A DNA stretch of 64,000 nt from Helianthus annuus (GCF_002127325.2 NC_035434.2:81842664-81906663), one strand, 5' to 3'. Shown: positions 34,546-47,216, numbered from the stretch's first letter. Made by a program: numbers and translations. The notes: a model not told the origin generated them from the sequence alone.

Positions 34546-35008
34546 TGTCACACCCCCAAAATCCACCTGCGAAGTATCACCGCTTGGGAGCGTGACTGAC
34601 CAGGATCAAGCCACCAATCATATAGAACAATATATATAGTAAAAGTAATTGCCATTAAACCAAACCAAATCCATATGAAAGGTGTTCCAAAACATAAGTA
34701 AGTTATCATTGTTTAGCGGAAGCGTATAAATAAAACCCATCATAATGAAGTATCAAATGTCATAAGTGTTTAACAAAACTATCACGATCCAAGCCCACAA
34801 CGACCAGTTCCTCCCTGTGCAAGCTCCATGTATCTAACGACCTGCAAGGCATGTAACAGAGGATCAACAACTAGTTGAGCGAGTTCACAGAAAGTAAATG
34901 TGTAATAGTAAGTTCGTTTGTAACATGTGGCTCTACTTGGCCGATAGTATGTTCTATTGGTGGGGGCTTCCCATGTTGTATAACCACTAGACTATTCGTA
35001 ACCATAAG

Positions 35009-35313
35009 TGTTCTTCACAACCGAGAACAGTAGTACGTACAAGCTTTACGTAGGTTTACGTGAGTATCCTTCACAACCGAGGATAGTAGTAAGTATAAGT
35101 ATACGTAGATTGTAAGTGTGTGTCCTGCACAACCGAGGACAGTGAATAGCATAAGTATATGTCCTGCACAACCGAGGACAGTGAGTAGCATAAGTATGTG
35201 TCCTGCACAACCGAGGACAGTAAGAAGCATATGTATGTGTCCTGCACAACCGAGGACAGTAAGAAGCATAGGCATACGTAGGTTTACGTATGTGTCCTCC
35301 ACAACCGAGGACG
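35009..35313 (-). repeat. Seven-unit hairpin array in the left LTR
   Basis: Units start at 35009, 35065, 35121, 35160, 35199, 35238 and 35293. Each is a 21-nt inverted repeat: a 6-bp stem around a loop of (T/G/C)CACAACCG. Stems: TGTTCT/AGAACA (unit 1), TATCCT/AGGATA (unit 2), TGTCCT/AGGACA (units 3-6) and TGTCCT/AGGACG (unit 7, G-T at the end). Changes in one arm are matched in the other while the loop is fixed. Unit spacing is 39 or 55-56 nt. Confidence 0.93.
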
Positions 35314-35993
35314 CTGGTATGGTAGTCTAGTGGTAGTGTCAGTATGAATCTATTCAACCTTATTCCTTCAATCCCATTCCCAAGCCCTTGGAAATCCCAT
35401 GCCTTAGTAAGGGTGTGAACTCACCTTGGTTTGCTCGGTATGCTATGCTCTAGGGTTTATCAAATGTCTAAGTCCGTTACACACGACCTAGGATATGTTG
35501 CACATGATACGATGTAAGTGTTTGCATCAAATTAGGGTTTGCAAATCATTGACATTCAGGCAGCTGTGTCTTGTGTGTTTATTGTGTACAGGATGATATC
35601 ACATATACCGATTCATGCATGCAAGATCATACAGTTGAATTCAGTATCATACGATCACATACGGAATCATACATCACGTAAACAGTTAATCGTATTCACA
35701 TAATTCATACGTCGCGTCCTTGATTACATAGTTTAATCTAACGTAGACGTTAACCTAGTTGCCACTGTTAACATACTTAACAGAAACATCATACTTAAAC
35801 AGAATTTACAACTTAACGGAGTTGCATAATTAATTTAACAGAGTTAACAATATCAATGGGATACTAACAGGGTTAACATATATATCTTAATGGACATAAT
35901 GGGGTTAACATATACACATAATTACTAAACTAATGATGTTACTAAAGTAACAGGGTTAACAAGTTATTGAATCCACAACCCTAGCATAAAATT

Positions 35994-36600
35994 CGGACAT
36001 AACATCAAAGCATAACTCGATTAACATGTGCAATCAAAACTTCGGACCCCATGTGTATCAATAGAAGGTCGGACCTCACACTTGGTAAAAGTCGGACAAT
36101 AATATATACATAACACAAAGTCAGACATAATCATGCAGACTAAAAAACTCGGACCACCTGGTTTCTTGTCCAAAAAGTCGGGCCAAGGCTTCCTAAAACT
36201 CGGACACATCACATTGGTTAAAAGTCGGACTCCTTGAGTTCAAATTAAAAGAATTCGGACAAGTGATCATGATGAAAAACCCGGACATTAGTATGCTTAA
36301 AAACTCGGATCAGGGGGAGGGAAGTCACAAAAGTCGGACATGAGGAGGTGGGTTAAAGCTCGGACCAAAAACCCCCTTGCAAAGCTCGGACCTTGCATCT
36401 TCATTAAGAACTTGGACCTTCTATAAGTCATTAAAGGTCGGACAAGGGTGATGGGTCACAAACTCGGACCCCCTTGCATTATTGCAAAGCTCGGATAGCA
36501 TGCATGACAAGAACTCAGATCCTTATGATGTTTTATATAAAACTCGGACTATAACTTATCATTTAAAACTCAGACTAACAACATTCACAAAGCTCAGACA
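35994..36600 (-). repeat. Dispersed (A/C)TCGGAC motif array, left LTR
   Basis: About 24 copies of (A/C)(T/C)C(G/A)GAC occur in 600 bp, on average every 25 nt, with unrelated sequence between them and frequent AAAA before the motif. All are in the same orientation. The array is repeated in the right LTR (about 43447-44053). Confidence 0.88.
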
Positions 36601-37328
36601 ATCACAATTACAATTGAAGCAGTTACACCCATACATTCAACAGTTACGTTCTATTGGTCATGCGATCTCAAAACCCTAATTCATATATGTTTATCAGTAA
36701 TCAACACACAATCAATATCTCTTCATGTCATACATCAAAATCATCAAGCAATCGATTAAGCACTAGACAAATATCATAACCACAATAATCAGAATCACAT
36801 TAACAATTACAGAACTTAGCATGAAGAACTAGGGTTTACATGATCAATCAATCAACAATTAATCACAAACAATGATTAAATCATTACCTTGATTTGATTC
36901 TAGATGGATTGGTACTCAAACTTGATGCAAAAGAACTTGTGAATCCAAGAATGATGAGAAGATGGTTGTAGAGAGGATTAGGGAATGTGAGGGTACGTGT
37001 TTTGATTCTTGTGATGATTAGTGAATGATTAAGGAAAGAGATTAGGGTTAAGTATCACTAGGATTTCACTAATTGTTCCCTATATCCTCAAGTATTAACT
37101 TTTACACAAGTACACCATCTCACAACAATTTCATAGTTTCACCACCAAGTTTATGCATTTGACAAGTCTATCACAATCAACACATAACCAAGCATAACCA
37201 CACAATACACTTCATTGTATTAAAACGTTATGGTTCCATAGCCAATTAATTGTGCAAATAATCAACTAAACAATATGAGAACGTGCAATAAATGCGAAAT
37301 AGGAATCTTGGAAATTCGAGTTGTCACA

Positions 37329-37346
37329 TTATCCCCAACTTAAAAG
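37329..37346 (-). other. Polypurine tract of the Tekay element
   Basis: Minus CTTTTAAGTTGGGGATAA just before the 3' LTR start. Confidence 0.65.
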
Positions 37347-37408
37347 AAATTTCGTCCCGTAATTTGGTACGCACTCACTGAGGAAGCTAGGGTAAGCTGT
37401 ATTGTTCA

Positions 37409-38095
37409 CTAGTTTTCCTGGGGTGTCACATCATCCCCCCGTTGATTTGGAATTTCGTCCCGAAATTCCGCAGTAGTAGCTTCAGTCTCAGTAGTGGTTG
37501 CACGGTTTTCGAATAACTGGGGGTACTTTTCTATCATCTGGTCTTCGCGTTCCCAGGTGTACTCTGGGCCACGTTTGGAGTTCCAACGAACTCGGACAAG
37601 AGGGATTCTCTTGTGTTTGAGGACCTTAACATCCTGGTCCGTGATTTCAACTGGTTCCTCGACGAACTGCAACCGCTCGTCGATAGTGAGTTCCTTAAAA
37701 GGAACTATGAGGGTCTCATCTGACAGGCACTTCTTCAGATTCGACACGGGGAATACGTTGTGAACTGCACCGAGTTCAGCTGGTAGATTTAGCTTGTAGG
37801 CCACTTTGCCTATCTTCTCAATGATTTCGAATGGTCCAACATACCGTGGATTGAGCTTGCCTCGTTTACCAAAACGAACCACACCCTTCCAGGGTGAGAC
37901 TTTGAGTAGCACTCGATCCCCAACTTGGAACTCGAGCGGTTTCCGGCGTTTGTTTGCGTAAGCTTTCTGACGGTCACGAGCCGCCGCCATGCGTTGTCGT
38001 ATTTGTGCAATTCGTTCAGTAGCATCAACTACAAGTTCTGGACCTGTGATTTGACTATCCCCCCCACCTCTGCCCAACAGAGAGGTGACCGGCAT
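37409..38095 (-). pseudogene. Tekay integrase C-terminus and chromodomain
   Basis: 228-codon frame with a GPY/F-type module ([32 protein letters not shown]) and a C-terminal chromodomain-like motif ([16 protein letters not shown], then YPQLF). Chromodomains steer integration to marked chromatin in chromoviruses. It is out of frame with the integrase core because of a G-run (C7 on the plus strand at 38059-38065; five would restore the frame). Confidence 0.9.
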
Positions 38096-39405
38096 TTACG
38101 TCCGTACAATGCCTCGAATGGAGCGGCTTGAATGCTGGTGTGATAACTGTTATTGTACGAAAATTCCACTAACGGAAGATACTTTTCCCAGCCGTTGCCA
38201 AAATCGATAACACACGCCCGAAGCATGTCTTCTAGAGTTTGAATCGCGCGCTCAGACTGCCCATCCGTCTGAGGGTGATATGCTGTGCTCATGTCTAACC
38301 GAGAGCCGAAGGATTTGTGCATCGCTTGCCACAGTTCTGAGGTGAATCGTGCATCCCGATCCGAAATAATAGAGGTTGGCACCCCGAGCCTAGAAACAAC
38401 TTCTTTGAGATATATGTCTGCTAGAGTGGAGAATTTATCCGTTTCTTTGATAGCCAAGAAATGAGCAGACTTCGTGAGTCGATCAACGATCACCCAAATA
38501 GTATCATTCCCGCGCTGGGACTTAGGTAGGCCAGTAACAAAATCCATGGAAATTTGCTCCCATTTCCATTGTGGTATTTCCGGTTGCTGAAGTAGGCCTG
38601 ATGGTTTCTGGTATTCAACCTTGACTCTCGCACAAGTCAAACACTTGCTGACGTAAGTCGCGATGTGAGCTTTCATGCTTGGCCACCAATATGTAGTTCT
38701 GAGATCGTGGTACATTTTATCCGACCCTGGATGTACCGAGTAGCGAGACTTATGAGCTTCATCCATCACAAGTTCTCGTAAACCGCCAAAAAGTGGGACC
38801 CAAATACGCCCCGTTACATAGTAGGCGCCGTCTTCCTTTTGTTCTAATTGTTGCCTTGAGCCGCGTAAGGCTTCAGCCTTGACGTTTTCTGGTTTCAATG
38901 CTTCCACCTGAGCATCTCGTATTTGTGCAGGAAGACTAGACTGAATAGTAAGCTGTAAGGCTCGTACACGCCTAGGTAAGGTATTTTTCCGACTGAGAGC
39001 GTCAGCCACAACATTGGCTTTGCCTGGATGGTACTTGATGGCGCATTCGTAATCGTTAAGTAGCTCGACCCATCGTCGTTGACGCATGTTCAATTCCTTC
39101 TGCCTGAAGATATGCTCGAGACTCCTGTCATCGATGTAAATTGTGCACTTGGTACCGTACAGGTAGTGTCGCCATATCTTAAGTGCAAAAACAACAGCTC
39201 CCAGCTCTAAATCGTGCGTCGTGTAGTTCCGTTCATGAACTTTGGGTTGACGAGAGGCGTAGGCAATAACTTTATCCCGCTGCATCAATACACAACCAAG
39301 CCCCTGTATCGATGCGTCACAGTAGACCACAAAATCGTCTGTGCCCTCTGGCAATGAGAGAATAGGTGCGCTGCATAATCTATCCCTCAGGTACTGAAAA
39401 GCCAT
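38029..39405 (-). pseudogene. Tekay RNase H and integrase core
   Basis: 458-codon frame. RNase H comes first (YCDASIQGLGCVLMQ, then [22 protein letters not shown]). The integrase zinc region (HKSRYSVHPGSDKMYHDL, CLTCARVK) and catalytic core follow: D in MDFVTGLP, D in SDRDARFTS, E in DGQSERAIQ. Ends early at the frameshift near 38060. Directly joined to RT except for one stop. Confidence 0.92.
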
Positions 39406-39408
39406 TTC

Positions 39409-40228
39409 CTAGAAATCTCCCCAACGGTAGGTGACACCCTTCTGTGTCAGTAGAGTAAGCGGCTGTGCAATCTTGGAGAAGTCTTTAATAAATCGTCTGT
39501 AATACCCTGCCAAACCTAAGAATTGGCGTATTTCCGTTGGTGTACGCGGTGCAGGCCAATTCCGGATCGATCCTACCTTGGATGGATCAACATGAATCCC
39601 ATCCTTGTTCACCACATGGCCTAAGAAGTGGACTTCGCGAAGCCAGAAGTCGCATTTAGAAAATTTGGCGTACAGTTGCTGCTTTCGAAGAAGTTCCAAG
39701 ATAAGACGTAGGTGCTGCTCGTGTTCCTCCTTACTCTTGGAGTAGATCAGAATGTCGTCGATGAAGACAATGTCGAACTTGTCAAGATAGGGTTTGCACA
39801 CCCTGTTCATAAGATCCATGAAAACAGCAGGCGCGTTCGTTAGCCCGAATGGCATGACTAGAAACTCGTAACGGCCGTAGCGAGTTCTGAATGCGGTTTT
39901 GGAGACGTCCTCATCCCGGACTCTCAGCTGACGGTAACCGGACCTTAGATCAATCTTGGAGTAGTAACTCGACCCTTGCAACTGGTCGAATAAATTGTCA
40001 ATGCGTGGAAGAGGATAACGGTTCTTCACTATGACCTTGTTCAGTTCGTGGTAGCCTGCACACATCCTGAAAGTGCCATCCTTCTTTTTCACGAATAATA
40101 CTGGAGCTCCCCAAGGCGAAAAGATGAGCCGGATGAATCCCTCATCCAAGAGTTCTTGTAGCTGCGTCGATAGTTCTTCCAATTCTGATGGAGCTAAGCG
40201 ATATGGTGCGTGAGCTATAGGTGCTGTC
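39409..40228 (-). pseudogene. Tekay reverse transcriptase
   Basis: RT with [55 protein letters not shown] and active-site [15 protein letters not shown]. The usual [11 protein letters not shown] is changed to [15 protein letters not shown] at 39409-39411 (a C-to-T change of CAG would explain it) separates it from RNase H in the same frame. Reading on 5' of the ATG at 40182 reaches APYRLAP near 40210, just after the deletion. Confidence 0.9.
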
Positions 40229-40514
40229 CAGAACTATAGGAATGAAGTCGATAGGGAACGTCTGCCCAGCGAGGATAAGATTACAACCCTGAACTATGTG
40301 TGGCCTCTAGACTTGTACCATAAGCTAACCCTACGACAGGTTTGGTATTTAGGGGAGTTGGTGCATGTTTTAACATTTGGCTATCTTTCAAGAACATATA
40401 ACTGGTATCTACACCCAAATCAAACAAGACAGTAACATAAAAGTCGTCGAGAAGAAACTTACCCATTATTACGTTTGGATCATTCCTTGCGTCACCCTGA
40501 CCAATCACGTACAT
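40229..40514 (-). pseudogene. Tekay protease, mutated and truncated
   Basis: The N-terminal half of the protease is readable (GQGDARNDPNVIMGKFLLDD), but the catalytic Asp-Ser-Gly is DLG (FDLGVD), so it should be inactive. The C-terminal half (GMDWL region) and the protease-RT linker are missing. The frame is also shifted from gag. Confidence 0.85.
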
Positions 40515-41686
40515 GTGGCCTCGGCGTCATTGTTTCCATTGTTTCCCCCAACGCTATCCCCATTGTCGTCCCTGTTTCCATGGTGGTGGTTCTGAGTCTG
40601 GTCCTGGTTTATATGCGGACAATGTCTCTTGTAATGATCTTTAGCATCACACTGAAAACATCCTTTAAAACTCTGTTGTTGCTGCTGATTCTGCGGAGGT
40701 TGAGGCGATCGTTGTTGTTCTTGAGTTACAGGACGTGAGTTTCGACAATCCTTAGCTTCATGACCAATCTTGAGACACCGCTGGCAACGACCCTTGTTGC
40801 ACTGGCCACCGTGGTGTCTGTTACATTTGTTGCACCATGGGTGAATTCCTCGATATCTTTTCTGCCCATGACTACTAGAAAACTGCTGTCTGGGGCTCTG
40901 GTAGTCATCTATCTCTTGCTGCTGCATCAGAGGCTGGACCAAAGTTAATCCCGTGCTCAGGTTTTCATCCCACTTGCGCTTGTTATCTCTAGAAGCACAT
41001 GCAGTATCAGTCTTAGCTCGTTTCGGTAGTTTGTTTTGTTCTACAGCCTGGTCTGTGAGACGATGAGCCAGTCGAGTGGCTTGCTGGATAGTGCCAAGGT
41101 TAGCTGTGGTCATATGACTCTGAATTTCGGGCACCAGACCCTTGAGATACAGTTCGATGCGTTTGGTGGGAGGGTCTACCATAGTAGGACAAAATGTGGC
41201 TAACTCGTTTGATCTCCTCGTATAAACTTCAATTTCAGACCCCACCATCTGTAGGTTGAGGAACTCTACCTCTAGTTTGTGGATGTCCTCTCGACTGCAA
41301 AACTCTTCCTTAATTAAATCCTTGAACTCGTTCCAGGGGGTGGCATTAGCAGCTGCCAGCCCTAACATCTGAACCTGTGCTTCCCACCAGGTTAATGCAG
41401 CACCTTCGAGTGTTCCAGTAGCAAACTTTACCCTACGTGACTCAGGGCAATCATGCACCTCGAAGTCAGTTTCGAGCCTCTCGAACCAATGGAGGAGGCC
41501 TTCAACCCCCTCAGTTCCACTGAAGGTACTAGGTTGGCAATCCTTGAGATTTTTGAAGGTGCAAGCAGGTGACTGAGCGTGTTGACCTCCTGCTTGTATG
41601 GCTGCAAGTGCCGCAGCAATTCGTTCGTTAATGAGAGCCGTCAACTGGGCTTGTGTCATGTTGATATGTCCGGCCATGATCTTCAT
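40505..41686 (-). pseudogene. Tekay gag
   Basis: 393 codons from ATG 41684-41686 (MKIMAGHINM). The capsid core is at about residues 60-190 (LLHWFERLET, ALTWWEAQVQ, EFLNLQMVG, LYLKGLVPEI). A Gln-rich basic linker follows, then Cys/His motifs CQRCLKIGHEAKDC and CFQCDAKDHYKRHC. The frame itself is unbroken. In an intact element it would continue into protease; here a frameshift ends it, so free gag could still be made. Confidence 0.9.
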
Positions 41687-41983
41687 AGCAAATGTAACGT
41701 AAGTGAGAGAGGTTCGCGAATAGTGCGATGACAGAAGGGTGTAAGCACGTAGGTGTTCTCAAGCAATAACAAGTAGTGAGCAAAGTAATGTAAGCATACT
41801 ACGAGCAAAGTTCTATGCAATTCTAGCAAGTAGGCAATAAACATAAACCTTATTACCTAGGATGTTGAGTCTTGCACGTGGAGCGAAGCGTCGTTGTGGA
41901 TCGTTGAGAGCACTGTTCTGGTTATAGTCCGGTTTTAATAAAAACGTTTTCCCATATTAAAACCAAGTTCTCTATAACCAATG
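41687..41983 (-). other. Tekay leader
   Basis: About 300 nt between primer site and gag ATG; no ORF or repeat stands out. Confidence 0.6.
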
Positions 41984-41995
41984 GCTCTGATACCA
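41984..41995 (-). other. Tekay primer binding site
   Basis: Minus TGGTATCAGAGC, three nt after the 5' LTR. Confidence 0.95.
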
Positions 41996-42461
41996 ATCTG
42001 TCACACCCCCAAAAATCCACCTGCGGAGTATCACCGCTTGGGAGTGTGACTGACCAGGATCAAGCCACCAATCATATAGAACAATATATATAGTAAAAGT
42101 AATTGCCATTAAACCAAACCAAATCCATATGAAAGGTGTTCCAAAACATAAGTAAGTTATCATTGTTTAGCGGAAGCGTATAAATAAAACCCATCATAAT
42201 GAAGTATCAATGTCATAAGTGTTTAACAAAACTATCACGATCCAAGCCCACAACGACCAGTTCCTCCCTGTGCAAGCTCCATGTATCTAACGACCTGCAA
42301 GGCATGTAACAGAGGATCAACAACTAGTTGAGCGAGTTCACAGAAAGTAAATGTGTAATAGTAAGTTCGTTTGTAACATGTGGCTCTACTTGGCCGATAG
42401 TATGTTCTATTGGTGGGGGCTTCCCATGTTGTATAACCACTAGACTATTCGTAACCATAAG

Positions 42462-42766
42462 TGTTCTTCACAACCGAGAACAGTAGTACGTACAAGCTTT
42501 ACGTAGGTTTACGTAAGTATCCTTCACAACCGAGGATAGTAGTAAGTATAAGTATACGTAGATTGTAAGTATGTGTCCTGCACAACCGAGGACAGTGAAT
42601 AGCATAAGTATGTGTCCTGCACAACCGAGGACAGTGAGTAGCATAAGTATGTGTCCTGCACAACCGAGGACAGTAAGAAGCATATGTATGTGTCCTGCAC
42701 AACCGAGGACAGTAAGAAGCATAGGCATACGTAGGTTTACGTATGTGTCCTGCACAACCGAGGACG
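42462..42766 (-). repeat. Seven-unit hairpin array in the right LTR
   Basis: Copy of the 35009-35313 array with the same stems and loops. The last unit has the loop start G here instead of C. Confidence 0.92.
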
Positions 42767-43446
42767 CTGGTATGGTAGTCTAGTGGTAGTGTCAGTATGA
42801 ATCTATTCAACCTTATTCCTTCAATCCCATTCCCAAGCCCTTGGAAATCCCATGCCTTAGTAAGGGTGTGAACTCACCTTGGTTTGCTCGGTATGCTATG
42901 CTCTAGGGTTTATCAAATGTCTAAGTCCGTTACACACGACCTAGGATATGTTGCACATGATACGATGTAAGTGTTTGCATCAAATTAGGGTTTGCAAATC
43001 ATTGACATTCAGGCAGCTGTGTCTTGTGTGTTTATTGTGTACAGGATGATATCACATATACCGATTCATGCATGCAAGATCATACAGTTGCATTCAGTAT
43101 CATACGATCACATACAGAATCATACATCACGTAAACAGTTAATCGTATTCACATAATTCATACGTCGCGTCCTTGATTAAATAGTTTAATCTAACGTAGA
43201 CGTTAACCTAGTTGCCACTGTTAACATACTTAACAGAAACATCATACTTAAACAGAATTTACAACTTAACGGAGTTGCATAATTAATTTAACAGAGTTAA
43301 CAATATCAATGGGATACTAACAGGGTTAACATATATATCTTAATGGACATAATGGGGTTAACATATACACATAATTACTAAACTAATGATGTTACTAAAG
43401 TAACAGGGTTAACAAGTTATTGAATCCACAACCCTAGCATAAAATT

Positions 43447-44053
43447 CGGACATAACATCAAAGCATAACTCGATTAACATGTGCAATCAAAACTTCGGAC
43501 CCCATGTGTATCAATAGAAGGTCGGACCTCACACTTGGTAAAAGTCGGACAATAATATATACATAACACAAAGTCAGACATAATCATGCAGACTAAAAAA
43601 CTCGGACCACCTGGTTTCTTGTCCAAAAAGTCGGGCCAAGGCTTCCTAAAACTCGGACACATCACATTGGTTAAAAGTCGGACTCCTTGAGTTCAAATTA
43701 AAAGAATTCGGATAAGTGATCATGATGAAAAACCCGGACATTAGTATGCTTAAAAACTCGGATCAGGGGGAGGGAAGTCACAAAAGTCGGACATGAGGAG
43801 GTGGGTTAAAGCTCGGACCAAAAACCCCCTTGCAAAGCTCGGACCTTGCATCTTCATTAAGAACTCGGACCTTCTATAAGTCATTAAAGGTCGGACAAGG
43901 GTGATGGGTCACAAACTCGGACCCCCTTGCATTATTGCAAAGCTCGGATAGCATGCATGACAAGAACTCGGATCCTTATGATGTTTTATATAAAACTCGG
44001 ACTATAACTTATCATTTAAAACTCAGACTAACAACATTCACAAAGCTCAGACA
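43447..44053 (-). repeat. (A/C)TCGGAC motif array, right LTR
   Basis: Counterpart of 35994-36600. Two copies that are degraded on the left (CTTGGAC, CTCAGAT) are intact here. Confidence 0.87.
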
Positions 44054-44786
44054 ATCACAATTACAATTGAAGCAGTTACACCCATACATTCAACAGTTAC
44101 GTTCTATTGGTCATGCGATCTCAAAACCCTAATTCATATCTGTTTAGCAGTAATCAACACACAATCAATATCTCTTCATGTCATACATCAAAATCATCAA
44201 GCAATCGATTAAGCACTAGACAAATATCATAACCACAATAATCAGAATCACATTAACAATTACAGAACTTAGCATGAAGAACTAGGGTTTACATGATCAA
44301 TCAATCGACAATTAATCACAAACAATGATTAAATCATTACCTTGATTTGATTCTAGATGGATTGGTACTCAAACTTGATGCAAAAGAACTTGTGAATCCA
44401 AGAATGATGAGAAGATGGTTGTAGAGAGGATTAGGGAATGTGAGGGTACGTGTTTTGATTCTTGTGATGATTAGTGAATGATTAGGGAAAAAGATTAGGG
44501 TTAAGTATCACTAGGATTTCACTAATTGTTCCCTATATCCTCAAGTATTAACTTTTACACAAGTACACCATCTCACAACAATTTCACAGTTTCACCACCA
44601 AGTTTATGCATTTGACAAGTCTATCACAATTAACACATAACCAAGCATAACCACACAATACACTTCATTGTATTAAAACGTTATGGTTCCATAGCCAATT
44701 AATTGTGCAAATAATCAACTAAACAATATGAGAACGTGCAATAAATGCGAAATAGGAATCTTGGAAATTCGAGTTGTCACAGCATC

Positions 44787-44883
44787 TATATATATGAACA
44801 TGTTATAACGTGTTTTAGTACACCACTTTGAATACACATTCTCTTTCATCTATCATACAATTCATACTACACTACCATTACCT
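44787..44883. other. Host or remnant DNA between two LTR insertions
   Basis: AT-rich, no feature. Continues after the solo LTR at 48303-48470; together about 265 bp of the pre-insertion sequence. Confidence 0.5.
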
Positions 44884-45737
44884 CCTACTGTCACACCCCG
44901 ACCACGATAAAATAACAAAACATGGCAGAAACATCGGGGAGTGTTGTAACAGAATCATTGTTTCAAAACACACGGAAATTTGAAGTTTCGTTTTATTAAA
45001 CATTAAACATTTACATCGTCTTGAAATCTAATAAACAAGTTAAACATAGTTTATCATTGTTATTAAGTCACTAAGGCCTCGTCCCGTCCTATGTGAGTAT
45101 GCATCCTATCAATCAACATCATTCAACAATACCTGAAACATATGTGAAAACAAAGTCAGCAAAGAAATGCTGGCGAGTATATAGGTTTTATGAGAGTGTC
45201 GGATTCATGGCTAGTTTATATGTTGTAGTACCTCGTTAGACTCCAAGAGTCAAAATACATACCTTGTTTTGAAAAGTGTATTACAACATAAATAACCAAC
45301 TCAAATCAAATTGGTTATAGTTTGTTATAAAATCTCGTAGCCATGATTCTTAACCCAAAACATTTAGTTAAATCAATTTGTAAAAATCTCGTAAAAACTT
45401 GTTAACAAAACTCGTATGGTTTATATCATTTCAAAAACCTCGTTTGTGTGACATCGTCTCAAAATCTTTTATCCAAGTGAACTAAATAACGCCACTGTAT
45501 GTAATATGATGAAGACACTTATATATAGGAAGTACCAGCGACGTATCCACCATGCTTTCATCACATTACACCCGTCCCGTTATCTAAACACTAACCAAAA
45601 ACCAATCATTTATCCAATTCGTTTAATTCGTCAAAAATCGTTTTAGTCGTTTAAAACATTCTCGTTTTAATTGTGAAAACTACTTTTGGTCGCCTCGCTA
45701 ATAATATCCAAACCTTCGTGACTCGCCTATCGCCAAT

Positions 45738-45817
45738 CTCGCATTAACTAACCACCAAAGGGTAAGTTAACAATCATCTCGCATTAACTAACCACCAAAG
45801 GGTAAGTTAACAATCAT
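45738..45817. repeat. Tandem duplication, 2 x 40 bp
   Basis: Two identical adjacent 40-bp units starting CTCGCATTAACTAACC in the solo LTR. Exact identity suggests a recent slip. Confidence 0.9.
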
Positions 45818-47216
45818 CAGATTCGGTCGTTACCCACCTAACCCACACATAACCATGGGTGCAGTCTGATAACGGGATTTGTCAGATCCTATGGTACCAT
45901 AACCTAATACTGGTCGGTTCGGCCAAAATTAATGGATATTATTCGTTATGTAATTACAACCAACAAGCTTGTTCACATTATCAAAATCGTTATTAGTTTT
46001 AATATAAACCATCTTAATCGTTTTTGGAAAACATCGTTTAAACATTGAAATCATTTAACACATATGGATCACCCCAAAACAATCGAAAACAGTAAAATAG
46101 GGGAACTATGTACTCGCCTGAGAATGCTTAGCAGTCTTTGAACAACAACCAAGCAAAGCTAGAGGGAGCACGGAATCAATCGGCAACCTAATAACTATAT
46201 AAATAAACCGGACCTAAGTCGGAGGATCGGATAGGATGAGGTCTTGTAAACCAAATGAGTTATTGGAACTCATATGACATGGTTTAACAATGCATACATA
46301 CTAAATTGAAACCTAACCTAAGTGCTTTCGACCCGTTACGACCCATTAAGGTAGTTTACGCTACTTTAACGCGTCGTGCGCGCAAATCCGCGTTCGAGAA
46401 GTCTAACTAGTCCTATGACAAGTATTATATGCCTAAACATGTTTAAATAAGTTGCATAATCAGTTTAGGTGACAAAAGTTAGGTTACATATGCTTAGAGT
46501 CCAATTATGCATGAAAAGGGCATTTTGGTAATTTACCTAAGGCATATAATCTACCTATCATACAACTACTTAAACTCGGTGACCATAAGGTATAACCTCG
46601 GAAGGTTATTCCCTATGCAACTATGGTCACTAAACATGCTTGGTCGGATCCTAAAGATTGACCAAACGGGTCGAGTTCGAAAGTCTAAGTGGTGGTTTAG
46701 ACCGCTTGACTTACGACTCTAAACAAGCACTAAACTAAAAGTGACGAGCTAAGCATGTTAAAACATGCTTAACTAAGTTAGAAAACAGGTTTTGATATCA
46801 AAACAAAGTGTTTTGATATCTAGAGTAGTTTGGTTGCAAAATACGCTTAAATGCGCATTTTGACCGAAACTAAGACTCGTCACTACACCTAGTCAACGTG
46901 GTAATCAGTAGGTATAGTCACTAAGGACTATAACCAACGTGATTACGCTCACGTTGCGAAGTTCAAACGAACTTCTCGTTGACCAACTCGTGGTCAAAGC
47001 TGAAAGTCAAACTATATTTGACTTCCAAACTAGGAAAACAATAAAAAGAATGAAAGAATGCTTACAATGTGTCCTTGCTATCTTTTCTACAAGAAAACCA
47101 AGTTCCCAAAATGATTAGAAAGCTCCAAACACTAAGGGGAGCTCTCCAAATCAGATTGTAGGGAATAGAAGAAGAAATGAGCAAAGAATGAGGAGGAGAG
47201 CATGGCTATTTATACT

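Larger units (their letters stand above)
34546..37328 (-). repeat. Left (3') LTR of the Tekay element
   Basis: TGTCACACCC...GTTGTCACA, 2783 bp. Holds two internal arrays: hairpin units (35009-35313) and CTCGGAC motifs (about 35994-36600). No gene; the frames at 35015-35357 are readings of the hairpin array. Confidence 0.95.
34546..44781 (-). mobile_element. Tekay/Del-like Ty3/gypsy element, full structure but defective
   Basis: 10,236 bp with TSD GCATC (34541-34545, 44782-44786) and two 2783-bp LTRs (34546-37328, 41999-44781) that differ by only a small number of changes. Minus order: LTR, primer site 41984-41995, gag, protease remnant, RT, RNase H, integrase with chromodomain, polypurine tract, LTR. 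Despite the near-identical LTRs the coding part has an altered protease motif, a deleted protease-RT linker, one stop and two frameshifts, so it probably moved with help from a relative. Confidence 0.95.
41999..44781 (-). repeat. Right (5') LTR of the Tekay element
   Basis: 2783 bp, same length as the left LTR; a few substitutions and single-base gaps that cancel. Carries the same two arrays (42462-42766 and about 43447-44053). Confidence 0.95.

Noticed and set aside
35015..35357. Cys-rich repeat proteins (also 42468-42810)
   Set aside because: All frames across the hairpin array are open because the unit length is a multiple of three; explained by the DNA repeat.
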